Source of the DNA: Aquabacter cavernae
Lineage (GTDB): Bacteria > Pseudomonadota > Alphaproteobacteria > Rhizobiales > Xanthobacteraceae
DNA length: 35,277 bases
NCBI RefSeq assembly: GCF_003993795.1
Contig: NZ_RWKV01000012.1
Span: forward strand, 1 to 35,277
Direction of reading: 5' to 3'
Shown: positions 16,443 through 24,782 of the stretch, in pieces
Position numbering within the stretch: the stretch's first letter is position 1
How the letters are laid out: each line of letters begins with the position of its first letter
The notes under the pieces: generated by a model
The model's database searches: none
Told to the model about the DNA's origin: nothing
What the model saw: only the letters and a program-made list of their open reading frames with translations
Position numbers and translations under genes: made by a program

Positions 16443-18740
16443 TCAGCTCTTGATGCACAGAACGCGGTAGGTTCCCTCGTCCACTTCGACACCGTGGGTG
16501 TCGTGGCCGAAGCCTGGAAACTGGCGGTCGAAGGCTTCCAGCGCCTTGAGATAGCCGAGCACCGGCCCGTCCGCGGGGCCGGCATTCTCGCCGGGCATCA
16601 GAAGCGGGATGCCGGGCGGATAGGGGACGACGCCGGTGGCGACCGTGCGCCCGGCGAGGTCGTGGAGGGTCACGCTCTCCACATTGCCCTTCACCAATTG
16701 CTCATAGGCCTGGACCGGGGAGCGGTCCGGGCGGGGCAATTGGGAGAAGGCGGCGGCCATGGCGGCGGTGGTCTTCAGCGCCTTCATGGCGGCGAACATG
16801 GTGTCCGCCAGATCCTTCAGCCCCATGGCGCCGTAGCGCGCGGGGGCGAGCGCCACGAGGTCGGGCAGGACCTCTTCCAGCGGGGCGTTGGCGTCGTAGT
16901 CCCGCTTGAAGTCCGCCAGCTCGCTCACCAGCGTGCCCCACTTGCCCTTGGTGATGCCGAGCGAGAACAGGAACAGGATGGTGAAGTCCGTGGTCTTCTC
17001 CACCACGATGCCCTGGCGATCCAGATACAGGGTGACGATGGCGGCGGGGATGCCGGTCTCGGCCAGGACGCCGGAGGGCGACATGCCCGGCGTCACCACC
17101 GACACCTTGATGGGGTCGAGCATGCACCAGTCGCCCTCCAGCCCCTCGAAGCCGTGCCAGGCCGCCCCCGGCTCCAGCACCCAGCAGGACGGGTCGGTGA
17201 CGAGTTGCTCCTCGTCGGCGAGGTGGAAGGCGACTGTGTCGCCGGTGGCGGCGTCGCGGACATGGTCCGCCTGCCAGGTGTTGAAGAACCAGGTGCCGCG
17301 CTCCGCATAGGCGGCGTTCATGCGCGCCATGAGCTGGCGGAAGGCCACCGCCTCGCGGATGGATTCGGTGGTCAGCGCCTGCCCGGACGGCCCGTCCATC
17401 ATGGCCGCGCTCACGTCGTTGGAGGCGATGATGGCGTAATTGGGCGAGGTGGAGGCGTGCATCATGAACGCCTCGTTGAAGCGCACATGCTCGATGGGCC
17501 GCCGCCCGTCCCGCACATGGATGAAGGACGCCTGGGAGAGGGCCGCCAGCAGCTTGTGGGTGGACTGGGTGGCGAACACGGTGGGCTTGTCGGCGCCGTG
17601 GTCCGCCGGGTCGCCATGCATGGCGAAGCGGTCGCGGTAGAGCGGGTTGAACCGCGCATAGCCGTACCACGCCTCGTCGAAATGCAGGCGGTCCACGCTC
17701 TGGCCCAGCAGCGCTTCCACCCCGGCCACGTTGTAGCAGAGGCCGTCATAGGTGGAATTGGTGATGATGGCGTGCACCGGGGTCGGGTCCACATCCGCCC
17801 GCACCAGGGCGTTGGAGGCGATGGAGGACGCGATGGCGGCCTTGGTGAGGTGCGCGGGGGGAATGGGGCCGATGATGCCCAGCCCGTTGCGGGACGGCAT
17901 CATGTAGGTGGGAATGGCGCCCGAGAGCGTCATGGCATGCTCGGCGCTCTTATGGCAGTTGCGGTCGCACAGGCACACCTGATCGCGCGTCACGCTCGCC
18001 ATGAGGATGACGCGGTTGGAGGTGGAGGAGCCGTTGGTCACCGTGTAGCTGCGGTGGGCGCCGAACACCCGGGCGGCATATTTCTCGCCCTGGCCGATGG
18101 GGCCGGAATGGTCCAGCAGCGAGCCCAGCTCGCCCACCGAGATGGACAGGTCCGCCCGGAACAGGTTCTCGCCGAAGAATTCGAAGAAGGCGCGGCCCGC
18201 CCCGGTCTTCAGGAAGGCGGTGCCGCCGGTATGGCCCGGCGTGTGCCAGGAATATTCGTGGAGCTGCGCGAACCGGGCCAGCGCGCCGAACATGGGCGGC
18301 AGCACCTGCTGGCGATAGCGCCGGATGGACGCCACCACGCGGCCCGCGATGAAGCGCGGCGTGTCCTCCAGAAGCCAGATGAAGTCGTCCACATGGCCCA
18401 TGGCCTCCAGCGGGATGCTGGAGGCGAGAGAGCGGTCGGCGCACAGGAAGATGGGCACATGGGTGTTGCGCGCGCGGATGGCCTGGATGACGCCGAGGGC
18501 GGCATGGTGGCCCTCGTCATTCTCCGCGTCCCAGTCCAGCAGCACGGCCTGGAGCGCGGCATCGCTGGCGAACAGCAGGGAGGCGTCCTCGCAGGTGGAG
18601 GCCGCCACGACGCGCACGCCCTGGGTTTCCAGCTCGTCCGCCAGCGCCCGCGCCGCCCGTCCGCCTGCGGTGCCGGACTGGTCCAGCGAATGGACCATCA
18701 GGGCCCGCATGCCGAGGTCTTCCTCCCGAGATTGCGCCAT
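16443..18740 (-). CDS. adiA: Biodegradative arginine decarboxylase
   Basis: A PLP enzyme that converts arginine to agmatine and CO2, consuming a proton. At 765 residues it is close to E. coli AdiA (about 755). An N-terminal wing/receiver-like domain covers about 1-130. The PLP fold follows, with HEYSWHTPGHTGG, DRNCHKSAEHAM, LHFDEAWYGYARFNP and the PLP-lysine motif ATQSTHKLLAALSQAS. The C-terminal domain has VIPYPPGIP-like VVPYPPGIPLLMPGEN. Similarity runs along the whole AdiA sequence (for example LEDTPRFIAGRVVAS and SWHGF-like AWHGFEG), which favours arginine over lysine or ornithine. AAGGAG lies nine bases before the ATG. The gene is flanked by two APC transporters. Confidence 0.9.
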   Translation of the reverse strand: MAQSREEDLGMRALMVHSLDQSGTAGGRAARALADELETQGVRVVAASTCEDASLLFASDAALQAVLLDWDAENDEGHHAALGVIQAIRARNTHVPIFLCADRSLASSIPLEAMGHVDDFIWLLEDTPRFIAGRVVASIRRYRQQVLPPMFGALARFAQLHEYSWHTPGHTGGTAFLKTGAGRAFFEFFGENLFRADLSISVGELGSLLDHSGPIGQGEKYAARVFGAHRSYTVTNGSSTSNRVILMASVTRDQVCLCDRNCHKSAEHAMTLSGAIPTYMMPSRNGLGIIGPIPPAHLTKAAIASSIASNALVRADVDPTPVHAIITNSTYDGLCYNVAGVEALLGQSVDRLHFDEAWYGYARFNPLYRDRFAMHGDPADHGADKPTVFATQSTHKLLAALSQASFIHVRDGRRPIEHVRFNEAFMMHASTSPNYAIIASNDVSAAMMDGPSGQALTTESIREAVAFRQLMARMNAAYAERGTWFFNTWQADHVRDAATGDTVAFHLADEEQLVTDPSCWVLEPGAAWHGFEGLEGDWCMLDPIKVSVVTPGMSPSGVLAETGIPAAIVTLYLDRQGIVVEKTTDFTILFLFSLGITKGKWGTLVSELADFKRDYDANAPLEEVLPDLVALAPARYGAMGLKDLADTMFAAMKALKTTAAMAAAFSQLPRPDRSPVQAYEQLVKGNVESVTLHDLAGRTVATGVVPYPPGIPLLMPGENAGPADGPVLGYLKALEAFDRQFPGFGHDTHGVEVDEGTYRVLCIKS

Positions 18741-18779
18741 TTCCGGTCTCCTTAACGTTGGCCGAGGCGCGGGAAACGG

Positions 18780-20150
18780 TCAGGGGTCGATGGTCCCCGC
18801 ACCTTGGGCTGCTGCCAGTTTCACACGTCGGCTATGCAGAATTACGTAGATGGGCAGTCCCGACAAGAGCAGCAGAAGCCCCCACATGCCCGCCGTCGGC
18901 CCGGACCCATAGATGGTCCACATGGCGAACAGGAATGCGACAAAGGCGATGGGGATGTAGGTACGCGGCGAGAAATAGCCGAGGCTGCGGCCGAGGGTCA
19001 GATAGAGGGTGCCCTCCACCAGGCAGCAGAAGACATAGGGCACCATCTCGGCCACCGTGGAGAGTTCCACCACGAAGTCATAGACCGCGATGAGGGCCGA
19101 GGTGCCGCTGGATTGCAGGGTGAGCAGCAGCGAGGACAGGCCCACCGAGATGACGATGCCCTTGGCCGGCGCACCGCCCTTGTTCAGGTCCGCGAACACC
19201 TGGGGCAGCACGCCGTTGCGCGCCGCCGCCATGGGCACTTGCGACATGAGCAGCGTCCAGCCGTTGAGCGCGCCCAGCGAGGAGAGCATGGCCGCCGCGG
19301 CGATGACATAGCCCGCCCACGGCCCCCACATGATGGCTGCGGCGTCCGAGAAGGGGGCGGAGGACTGGGCGAGCGCCCCCCGGCCCATGACGCCCATGAC
19401 CACCAGCGTGCCCAGCGTGAAGATGAGCGCGGCGGTGGCCGTGCCCACGATGGTGGAGATGAAGATGGTGCGCTGGGGGTTCTTCACGTCGCCCGCCGGA
19501 ACGGTGGCGGATTCGATGCCCAGGAACGCGAACATGGTGAGCGGCGCGGTGGCCGACAAAGCGGTGAAGAACGGGTCCGGCGTGGGATTGATGGGGGTGA
19601 AGGTGCCCCAGTCCACCCAGAACAGGCCGACGAAGGCGATGCCCAGGAACGGCACCAGCTTCACGGTCACCATGAGCATCTGGAACTGGCCCGCTTCCTT
19701 CACGCCCCGGATATTGATGAGGGCCACCGCCCACATGCAGCCGAGCGCGATGGCGAGATTGGTGAGCGGCATGTCCGCCAGAGCGGGGAAGAACACCCGC
19801 AGATAGCCCACGAAGGCCAGCGCCATGGCGGGCTGGGAGGCCCACATGGAAATCCAGTAGCCCCAGGCGATGAGGAAGCCGGCGAAGTCGCCGAAGCCCA
19901 TGCGGGTATAGGCATAGGGCCCGCCCGCCGCCGGGGCGAGCCGCCCGAGCCGGGCGAACACTAGGCCGAGGCACATGGCCCCCACCGACATCACCACCCA
20001 GCCGATGAGCGCCACCGTGCCGTAGGGCGCCAGCGCCGCCGGGGCCAGGAAGAACCCGGAACCCACCACGTTACCTATCACAAGACAGGTACAGGCCCAT
20101 ACGCCGAGCGTTCGCGGCGCCGCATTTTCCCCCGACACGGCCAACCCCAT
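18780..20150 (-). CDS. APC-family amino acid/polyamine antiporter
   Basis: A 456-residue, 12-helix APC transporter, distinct from the AdiC-like protein downstream of adiA. It keeps the helix-1 loop GNVVGSGFFLAPAALAPYG, AAGGPYAYTRMGFGDF and FAFLGIESATVPAGDVKNPQRT. The second aromatic region is LNGWTLLMSQVPMAAARNGVLP. The position equal to Trp202 of AdiC is Phe here (MFAFLGIES), so the substrate may differ. The ATG at 20150 has GGGGA five bases upstream; the frame extends to 20201 without conservation. It precedes adiA by 39 bp and probably heads the operon. Confidence 0.85.
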   Translation of the reverse strand: MGLAVSGENAAPRTLGVWACTCLVIGNVVGSGFFLAPAALAPYGTVALIGWVVMSVGAMCLGLVFARLGRLAPAAGGPYAYTRMGFGDFAGFLIAWGYWISMWASQPAMALAFVGYLRVFFPALADMPLTNLAIALGCMWAVALINIRGVKEAGQFQMLMVTVKLVPFLGIAFVGLFWVDWGTFTPINPTPDPFFTALSATAPLTMFAFLGIESATVPAGDVKNPQRTIFISTIVGTATAALIFTLGTLVVMGVMGRGALAQSSAPFSDAAAIMWGPWAGYVIAAAAMLSSLGALNGWTLLMSQVPMAAARNGVLPQVFADLNKGGAPAKGIVISVGLSSLLLTLQSSGTSALIAVYDFVVELSTVAEMVPYVFCCLVEGTLYLTLGRSLGYFSPRTYIPIAFVAFLFAMWTIYGSGPTAGMWGLLLLLSGLPIYVILHSRRVKLAAAQGAGTIDP

Positions 20151-20301
20151 TTTTCCCCGCCAGCGGGCAGCTTCACATTGCTCTGGTGAAGCGTCAACCA
20201 ATGGCGGCGGCTGAATTCAGGGCGTCTGCCCGGCTTTTGGCCGGTGGTGAAGGGGTACGCCAGGGCGACGCGCGGGCTTTGGCGCTGCGCGGGCTTCGGT
20301 G

Positions 20302-20706
20302 TCAGGGGCGGTTCTGCATGTGCATGGCGAGCGCCTCCACCTGGGGCAGGATGAGGCCGGTCAATTCCGGGTCGGTGACGGTCTCCGCGAAGGCCTGCCG
20401 GAAGCAGATCAGCCATCCGTCGCGCTCGGCCGGGCCGATGGCGGCGGGGAAGTGGCGGCGGCGCAGCATGGGCGCGCCGTGCTTCTGCACGAACAGAGGC
20501 GGGCCGCCCAGCCAGAAGGAGAGATAGTCGAACAGCTTCTCCTCGCTGCCCGCGAGGCTTTCCGGATGGATGGCCCGGCAGGCGGCGGCTTCGGGCAGCG
20601 TGTCCATCAGGTCGTAGAAGCGCCGGGTCAGGCGCTTGATGGTCCGCTCCCCGCCGATGCGGTCATAGAGGGAGGCGGCGCTGGTTTCGGTCTCGGGAGA
20701 GGTCAT
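20302..20706 (-). CDS. Group II truncated hemoglobin
   Basis: A 134-residue 2-on-2 globin. The pattern fits group II (trHbO): SLYDRIGGERTIKRL at the N-terminus, B10 Tyr31 in RRFYDLMD, the proximal F8 His85 in RRRHFPAAIGPAERD, and the group II G8 Trp98 in RDGWLICF. Such proteins bind oxygen and NO and are often tied to NO detoxification or low-oxygen metabolism. mobA is just upstream on the same strand, with a 39-bp gap. No FNR/FixK box is seen directly upstream. Confidence 0.9.
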   Translation of the reverse strand: MTSPETETSAASLYDRIGGERTIKRLTRRFYDLMDTLPEAAACRAIHPESLAGSEEKLFDYLSFWLGGPPLFVQKHGAPMLRRRHFPAAIGPAERDGWLICFRQAFAETVTDPELTGLILPQVEALAMHMQNRP

Positions 20707-20745
20707 GGGCGTCTCGGGCAGGATCGTCTCGTCGGGTCGGGCGCC

Positions 20746-21357
20746 TTATAGCGGGCGCGCCTTCTCGCGGGCTTGTTCCAGATCATCCGGCGTATTCACA
20801 TTGAAGAAGATTTCCGCCTCCGCCGCATAGGTGGCGGTCTCCTGGGGCGGCAGGATCGCGGCGTCGAGCCCGGTGATGAAGCGCTCCAGCCGCAACTCGC
20901 CGCGCACCAGGAAAGGCGGCACCAGGGGCGCGATGCGCCGGGCATAGACCGCGTGCAGCGGCTGGAGGCCGTAGCCGTCGCGCGGCACCGCCGCGTCCTG
21001 CGTGCCGATGCGTGCCGCCAGCGCCCGGATGAGCGGCGGGGAGATGAAGGGCATGTCGCAGCCGCACACGAACACGTTTGGCGTCGGCGCATTGAGGAGC
21101 GCGCTATGCAGCCCGCCCAGCGCCCCGTGGCCGGGCATGGCGTCCGGGAAGATGGGCACGCCGCGCTCCGTATAGGGCGCGGGGTCGTTTGCGATCACCA
21201 TCACATGGGCGCAGGTCTCGGAGAGACGGTCGAGGATGCGATCGATCACCGCCGCGCCGCCCACGGTCATGAGGGCCTTGTTCACATGGCCCATCCGCCG
21301 CGCCTGCCCGCCCGCCAGCACCACGCCCGTGAGTTCCTCCAGCCGGTGTCCGCCCAT
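20746..21357 (-). CDS. mobA: Molybdenum cofactor guanylyltransferase
   Basis: MobA attaches GMP to molybdopterin-Mo to make the bis-MGD cofactor used by nitrate reductases, formate dehydrogenases and other DMSO-reductase-family enzymes. The 203-residue Rossmann-like fold begins with the nucleotide-binding LAGGQARRMG (residues 14-23) followed by NKAL. DAMPGHGALGGLHSAL, the metal-site VCGCDMPFISP and PLHAVYAR follow, and FFNVNTPDDL is the usual C-terminus. It lies just upstream of the hemoglobin gene. The DUF559 repeat unit begins 77 bp beyond its start codon. Confidence 0.94.
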   Translation of the reverse strand: MGGHRLEELTGVVLAGGQARRMGHVNKALMTVGGAAVIDRILDRLSETCAHVMVIANDPAPYTERGVPIFPDAMPGHGALGGLHSALLNAPTPNVFVCGCDMPFISPPLIRALAARIGTQDAAVPRDGYGLQPLHAVYARRIAPLVPPFLVRGELRLERFITGLDAAILPPQETATYAAEAEIFFNVNTPDDLEQAREKARPL

Positions 21358-21433
21358 GTGTCCGTCTTTCTTTTGTGTCGCCCTGTCTCTTTAGCACTGA
21401 AGCGCGGGTGGTTCCCTGTTTGCGCCCGGTCTG

Positions 21434-21558
21434 CCCCCTCCCACCCCTCCCCCGCAAGCGGGAGAGGGCTTCACCGTCCGCTTGCGGCAAGGGCCCACGT
21501 GATCCCGAGCGCAACAAAAGCCCCCTCTCCCGCTTGCGGGGGAGGGGTGGGGAGGGGG
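21434..21558 (+). repeat. Left inverted copy of palindromic repeat
   Basis: 125 bp. Its own ends pair: CCCCTCCCCCGCAAGCGG-type sequence at the left and CCGCTTGCGGGGGAGGGG-type sequence at the right. Each end also contains a local hairpin (CCGCAAGCGG; CCGCTTGCGG). The centre holds CTTCACCGTCC, GCGGCAAGGGCCCAC and GCGCAACAAAAGC, which sets the orientation. The reverse complement of 22014-22139 matches it almost base for base, differing mainly around 21500-21508. Confidence 0.92.
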
Positions 21559-21593
21559 AAGATGGTGCAACTTTTTCGAGTATCGGACATCGT

Positions 21594-21983
21594 GTGGCCG
21601 ACGATCCGCCCCTCACCTCCTGGCGCGTGCAGACCGGGCAGCGCAAGCACGCGCGGCGCCTCCGTGCGGGCCAGACCGATGCCGAGCAATCGCTCTGGTC
21701 CGCTTTGCGTGCTCATCGCCTTGAGGGCCTAAGCTTTCGCCGCCAGCACCCCATCGGCCCCTTCATCGCCGATTTCGCCTGCCTGCCGTGCCGTCTGGTG
21801 GTCGAGCTGGATGGCGGCCAGCACTACATGATCAGTGGGCGGGCCAGGGACAGCCGTCGCGAGGCGATGCTGAACGAGCTTGGTTTTCTCGTTCTGCGTT
21901 TCAGCAATCTGGATGTGCTTGAGAACCGGGACGGCGTGTTGGAGGTGATCGCGGCTGTGGCGAAGGAGCGGAGCGGGAGATAG
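21594..21983 (+). CDS. DUF559 (Vsr-like) endonuclease-domain protein
   Basis: About 129 residues from a GTG at 21594; a second GTG at 21627 is possible and neither has a strong ribosome site. The frame runs back to 21375, but that part is repeat DNA. The family pattern is clear: ARRLRAGQTDAEQSLWSALR, FRRQHPIGPFIADFACLPC, RLVVELDGGQH and GFLVLRFSNLDVLENRDGVL. DUF559 belongs to the PD-(D/E)XK/Vsr-like nuclease group, with candidate active-site residues Asp in IADF and Glu/Asp in VELDG. The protein is full length for the family, so the gene looks intact. Its substrate and role are unknown. It is tightly enclosed by inverted repeats. Confidence 0.82.
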   Translation: MADDPPLTSWRVQTGQRKHARRLRAGQTDAEQSLWSALRAHRLEGLSFRRQHPIGPFIADFACLPCRLVVELDGGQHYMISGRARDSRREAMLNELGFLVLRFSNLDVLENRDGVLEVIAAVAKERSGR

Positions 21984-22013
21984 GCGGCGGCGCCTTTTAC
22001 CTGCGCCCCCTTT

Positions 22014-22139
22014 CCCCCTCCCCACCCCTCCCCCGCAAGCGGGAGAGGGAGCTTTTGTTGCGCCAGGAAATGAAGTGGGCCCTTGCCGCAAGTGGACGGT
22101 GAAGCCCTCTCCCGCTTGCGGGGGAGGGTTGGGAGGGGG
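22014..22139 (-). repeat. Right inverted copy of palindromic repeat
   Basis: 126 bp, the reverse-complement partner of 21434-21558. It begins 31 bp after the DUF559 stop codon and ends 33 bp before the hrpB stop codon. Both copies keep AAGCGGGAGAGGG-type arms and the CGCAACAAAAG and GGCAAGGGCCCAC core segments. The strand is assigned relative to the left copy. Confidence 0.92.
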
Positions 22140-22171
22140 CAGGCCGGGCGCGCCACCAGCCGCGCCAAGCC

Positions 22172-24658
22172 TCACGTCCCGCGCGGCTTGGCGCGGCTGG
22201 TGGCGGGGGCGCTGGCGGGGTCTTCGGGCCAGGGATGCTTGGGATAGCGCCCGCGCAAATCGGCCCGCACGTCCCGCCAGGAGCCGCGCCAGAATTGCGG
22301 GAGGTCGCGCGTGACCTGGATGGGCCGGTGGGCGGGGGAGAGCAGGGACAAGGTGAGCGGCACCTTTCCCCCGGCGATGGCAGGATGGGCGGTGAGGCCG
22401 AACATCTCCTGCACCCGCACGGCGAGGACCGGCCCCTCCTCCTCATAGAGAATGGGCAGGCGCGAGCCCGCGGGGGTGTCGAAATGGGTGGGGGCCTCCG
22501 CTTCCAGGCGCGCGCCCAGCTGGTAGGGCAGCAGCGCCCGCAGCGCGTTGGAGACCGCGTCGGCGCCGATGTCGGACAGCGCGGTCTTTCCGTCGAGAAA
22601 AGGGACGAGCCAGTCCTCGATGGTCGCTTCCAGGGCGCTATCGGACATATCGGGCCAGGGCTCGCCCTCGGCGCGGCGCAGGAAGGCCACCCGGTCGCGC
22701 CATTGGGAGAGGGCGGCGGTCCAGGGCAGGCGGGACAGGCCGAGGCCCGCAATGCCGCGTGCGAGAGCTTGGGCCGTCGCCTCGCCGGGCGGCACCGCGC
22801 GCGGGCGGTCCGCCAGGACCAGGGCGCCGAGGCGACGGGTTTCGCGGGCGCGCACCGCCGCCGCCTGCGGATCGAAGGCGATCTCCAGGCCGGACGTGAT
22901 GTCGGCGGCGAACAGGCGCTCCAGCTCCGCCTCGGGCAAGGCGGCGGCGAGCGTGATGCGCGCGCCTTCGGCCCGCCCCGCCACTTCGGCCACGGCCAGA
23001 TAGGGCGCGCGGGCAAGGGCGGCGGCGGGGTCCATGACGGCGCCGCGCCCGTTGGCCAAAAGGAAGCGCGTGCCGTCGCCCCGGCTTTTCGCCACCCGGT
23101 CGGGATAGGCGGTGGCGAGCAGCGCGGCGGGGGAGGGGGGCGGTCCCGACGCCGCGCCGGAACCGGCGAGGTCCGTCCAGCGGGCGGCGAGCCGCCGGGC
23201 ATCGTCGGCGCGGCGGGAGCGGTCGGTGCGGAAACCGTCGAGCCGCTGGAGAAGGTCCGCGCCTTCCCCGCCCAGGCCCCGTTCCACGAGCACCGCCGCG
23301 ATCTCGGCGGCCTTGGCCCCAACCCCGGCCTCCCCGCCCGTCACCACCATATGGGCGAGGCGCGGGGGCAAGGGCAGGCGCTCCATGCGCCGCCCCATGG
23401 GCGTGACGGCGCCGTCGTCATCCAGCGCGCCCAAGAGGCGCAGAAGCACTTTCGCCTCGGAGACGGCGGGCACGGGCGGGGGATCCAGGAAGGGCAGGCT
23501 GCGCGGGTCGCGCACGCCCCAGGCGGCGAGGTCCAGCACCAGGCCGGACAGGTCGGCGGCGAGGATTTCCGGCGTGGCGAACGGCTGGAGGCTCGCGGTC
23601 TCGCCCTCGCCCCAGAGCCGGTAGCAGACGCCCGGCTCGGTACGCCCCGCGCGCCCGCGCCTCTGGTCGGCGGCGGCGCGGGAGACGCGCACCGTCTCAA
23701 GGCGCGTGAGGCCCACGTCCGGCTCGAAGCGCGGCACGCGGGCAAGGCCGCCATCCACCACCACGCGCACCCCCTCGATGGTGAGGCTGGTCTCGGCGAT
23801 GGAGGTGGCGAGCACCACCTTGCGCCGTCCCGGCGGGGCGGGCGACACCGCCCGGTCCTGCTCCGCCGCATCCAGCGCGCCGAACAAAGGCACGATGTCC
23901 ACGTCCCGGTCGGTGACGCGGGTGCGCAGCGTCGTCTCGGTGCGGCGGATCTCGGCGGCGCCGGGCAGGAAAGCGAGGATGGAGCCGCGCTCAGTGGAGA
24001 GCGCGCGCAGCACCGCGTCCGCCACCTGCCGGTCGATGGGCGCGCGCGGGTCGCGGCCGAGATAGCGCGTCTCCACGGGGAAGGCGCGGCCCTCGCTCTC
24101 CACCACCGGGGCGGGCGCGCCCTCCGGCCCCAGAAGCGCGGCCACGCGCGCGCCGTCCAGGGTGGCGGACATGGGCAGGATGCGCAGGTCGTCCCGCAGC
24201 CCGGCCTGGGCGTCCAGCGCCAAGGCGAGGCCGAGATCGGCATCCAGCGAGCGCTCGTGGAACTCGTCGAACAGAACGGCGGCGATGCCGGGCAGATCGG
24301 GATTATCGAGGATCATGCGCGTGAACACGCCTTCGGTGATCACCTCGATGCGGGTGCGGCGGGAGACCTCCGCCTTCAGGCGCACCCGGTAGCCCACCCG
24401 CTCGCCCACCGCCTCGCCGAGGGTGCGGGCCATGCGCGCGGCGGCGGCGCGGGCCGCGAGGCGGCGGGGCTCCAGAACGAGGATCTTGCCGCCCTTCACC
24501 CAGGGCTCGTCCATGAGGGCGAGGGGCACGCGCGTGGTCTTGCCCGCGCCCGGCGGCGCCACCAGAACCGCGGCGCTGTGCGCGGCCAGCGTCTCGCACA
24601 GCGCGGGGAGCACGGCGTCGATGGGCAAGGGGGTGTCGAACGCGGGCGTTTTGGCCAT
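22172..24658 (-). CDS. hrpB: ATP-dependent helicase HrpB
   Basis: A DEAH/RHA-type superfamily 2 helicase of 828 residues, close to E. coli HrpB (about 809). Walker A is APPGAGKTTRVPL (about 34-46), the DEAH box reads DEFH (131-134) as is usual for HrpB, and motif III is PMSATLDG. VVLATSIAETSLTIEGVRVV and QRRGRAGRTEPGVCYRLW are motifs V and VI. The HrpB C-terminal region ends with SPAHRPIQVTRDLPQFWRGSW, LRGRYPKHPWPEDP. Its cellular role is not well defined; the related HrpA rescues stalled ribosomes. It is a single-gene unit. Confidence 0.95.
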   Translation of the reverse strand: MAKTPAFDTPLPIDAVLPALCETLAAHSAAVLVAPPGAGKTTRVPLALMDEPWVKGGKILVLEPRRLAARAAAARMARTLGEAVGERVGYRVRLKAEVSRRTRIEVITEGVFTRMILDNPDLPGIAAVLFDEFHERSLDADLGLALALDAQAGLRDDLRILPMSATLDGARVAALLGPEGAPAPVVESEGRAFPVETRYLGRDPRAPIDRQVADAVLRALSTERGSILAFLPGAAEIRRTETTLRTRVTDRDVDIVPLFGALDAAEQDRAVSPAPPGRRKVVLATSIAETSLTIEGVRVVVDGGLARVPRFEPDVGLTRLETVRVSRAAADQRRGRAGRTEPGVCYRLWGEGETASLQPFATPEILAADLSGLVLDLAAWGVRDPRSLPFLDPPPVPAVSEAKVLLRLLGALDDDGAVTPMGRRMERLPLPPRLAHMVVTGGEAGVGAKAAEIAAVLVERGLGGEGADLLQRLDGFRTDRSRRADDARRLAARWTDLAGSGAASGPPPSPAALLATAYPDRVAKSRGDGTRFLLANGRGAVMDPAAALARAPYLAVAEVAGRAEGARITLAAALPEAELERLFAADITSGLEIAFDPQAAAVRARETRRLGALVLADRPRAVPPGEATAQALARGIAGLGLSRLPWTAALSQWRDRVAFLRRAEGEPWPDMSDSALEATIEDWLVPFLDGKTALSDIGADAVSNALRALLPYQLGARLEAEAPTHFDTPAGSRLPILYEEEGPVLAVRVQEMFGLTAHPAIAGGKVPLTLSLLSPAHRPIQVTRDLPQFWRGSWRDVRADLRGRYPKHPWPEDPASAPATSRAKPRGT

Positions 24659-24782
24659 GTGCCCGCGTTACCACAGACCCGGGACCGCCCGGAAGCGAGG
24701 CGCGGGCGCGGGAGGGCGACAAATGCGCGGCCATCCCCTATCTAGACCACACGACCCGCACCTACGGAAACCGCCGCCTCCC

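Larger units (their letters stand above)
21434..22139. mobile_element. DUF559 gene boxed by ~125-bp inverted repeats
   Basis: Two long repeats, 21434-21558 and 22014-22139, are near-identical when one is reverse-complemented. They bracket a single small nuclease-like gene with only ~30-36 bp to spare on each side. The unit (~706 bp) sits between mobA and hrpB. Repeat-gene-repeat packing with inverted ends is what a minimal mobilisable unit looks like. No transposase, tyrosine-type RAYT gene or obvious target duplication is seen. Calling it mobile is inference. Confidence 0.5.

Noticed and set aside
21434-22139. CRISPR-like array from the repeated GC-rich segments
   Set aside because: There are only two long copies, in inverted orientation, with a gene between them, and no regular short spacers or cas genes.
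22235-24745. 836-codon plus-strand open frame opposite hrpB
   Set aside because: Its product is a Gly/His/Arg-rich mirror of a clear helicase gene. Long antisense frames are expected at this GC content. The same applies to the long frames opposite hisA/hisF, adiC, adiA and the signalling genes.
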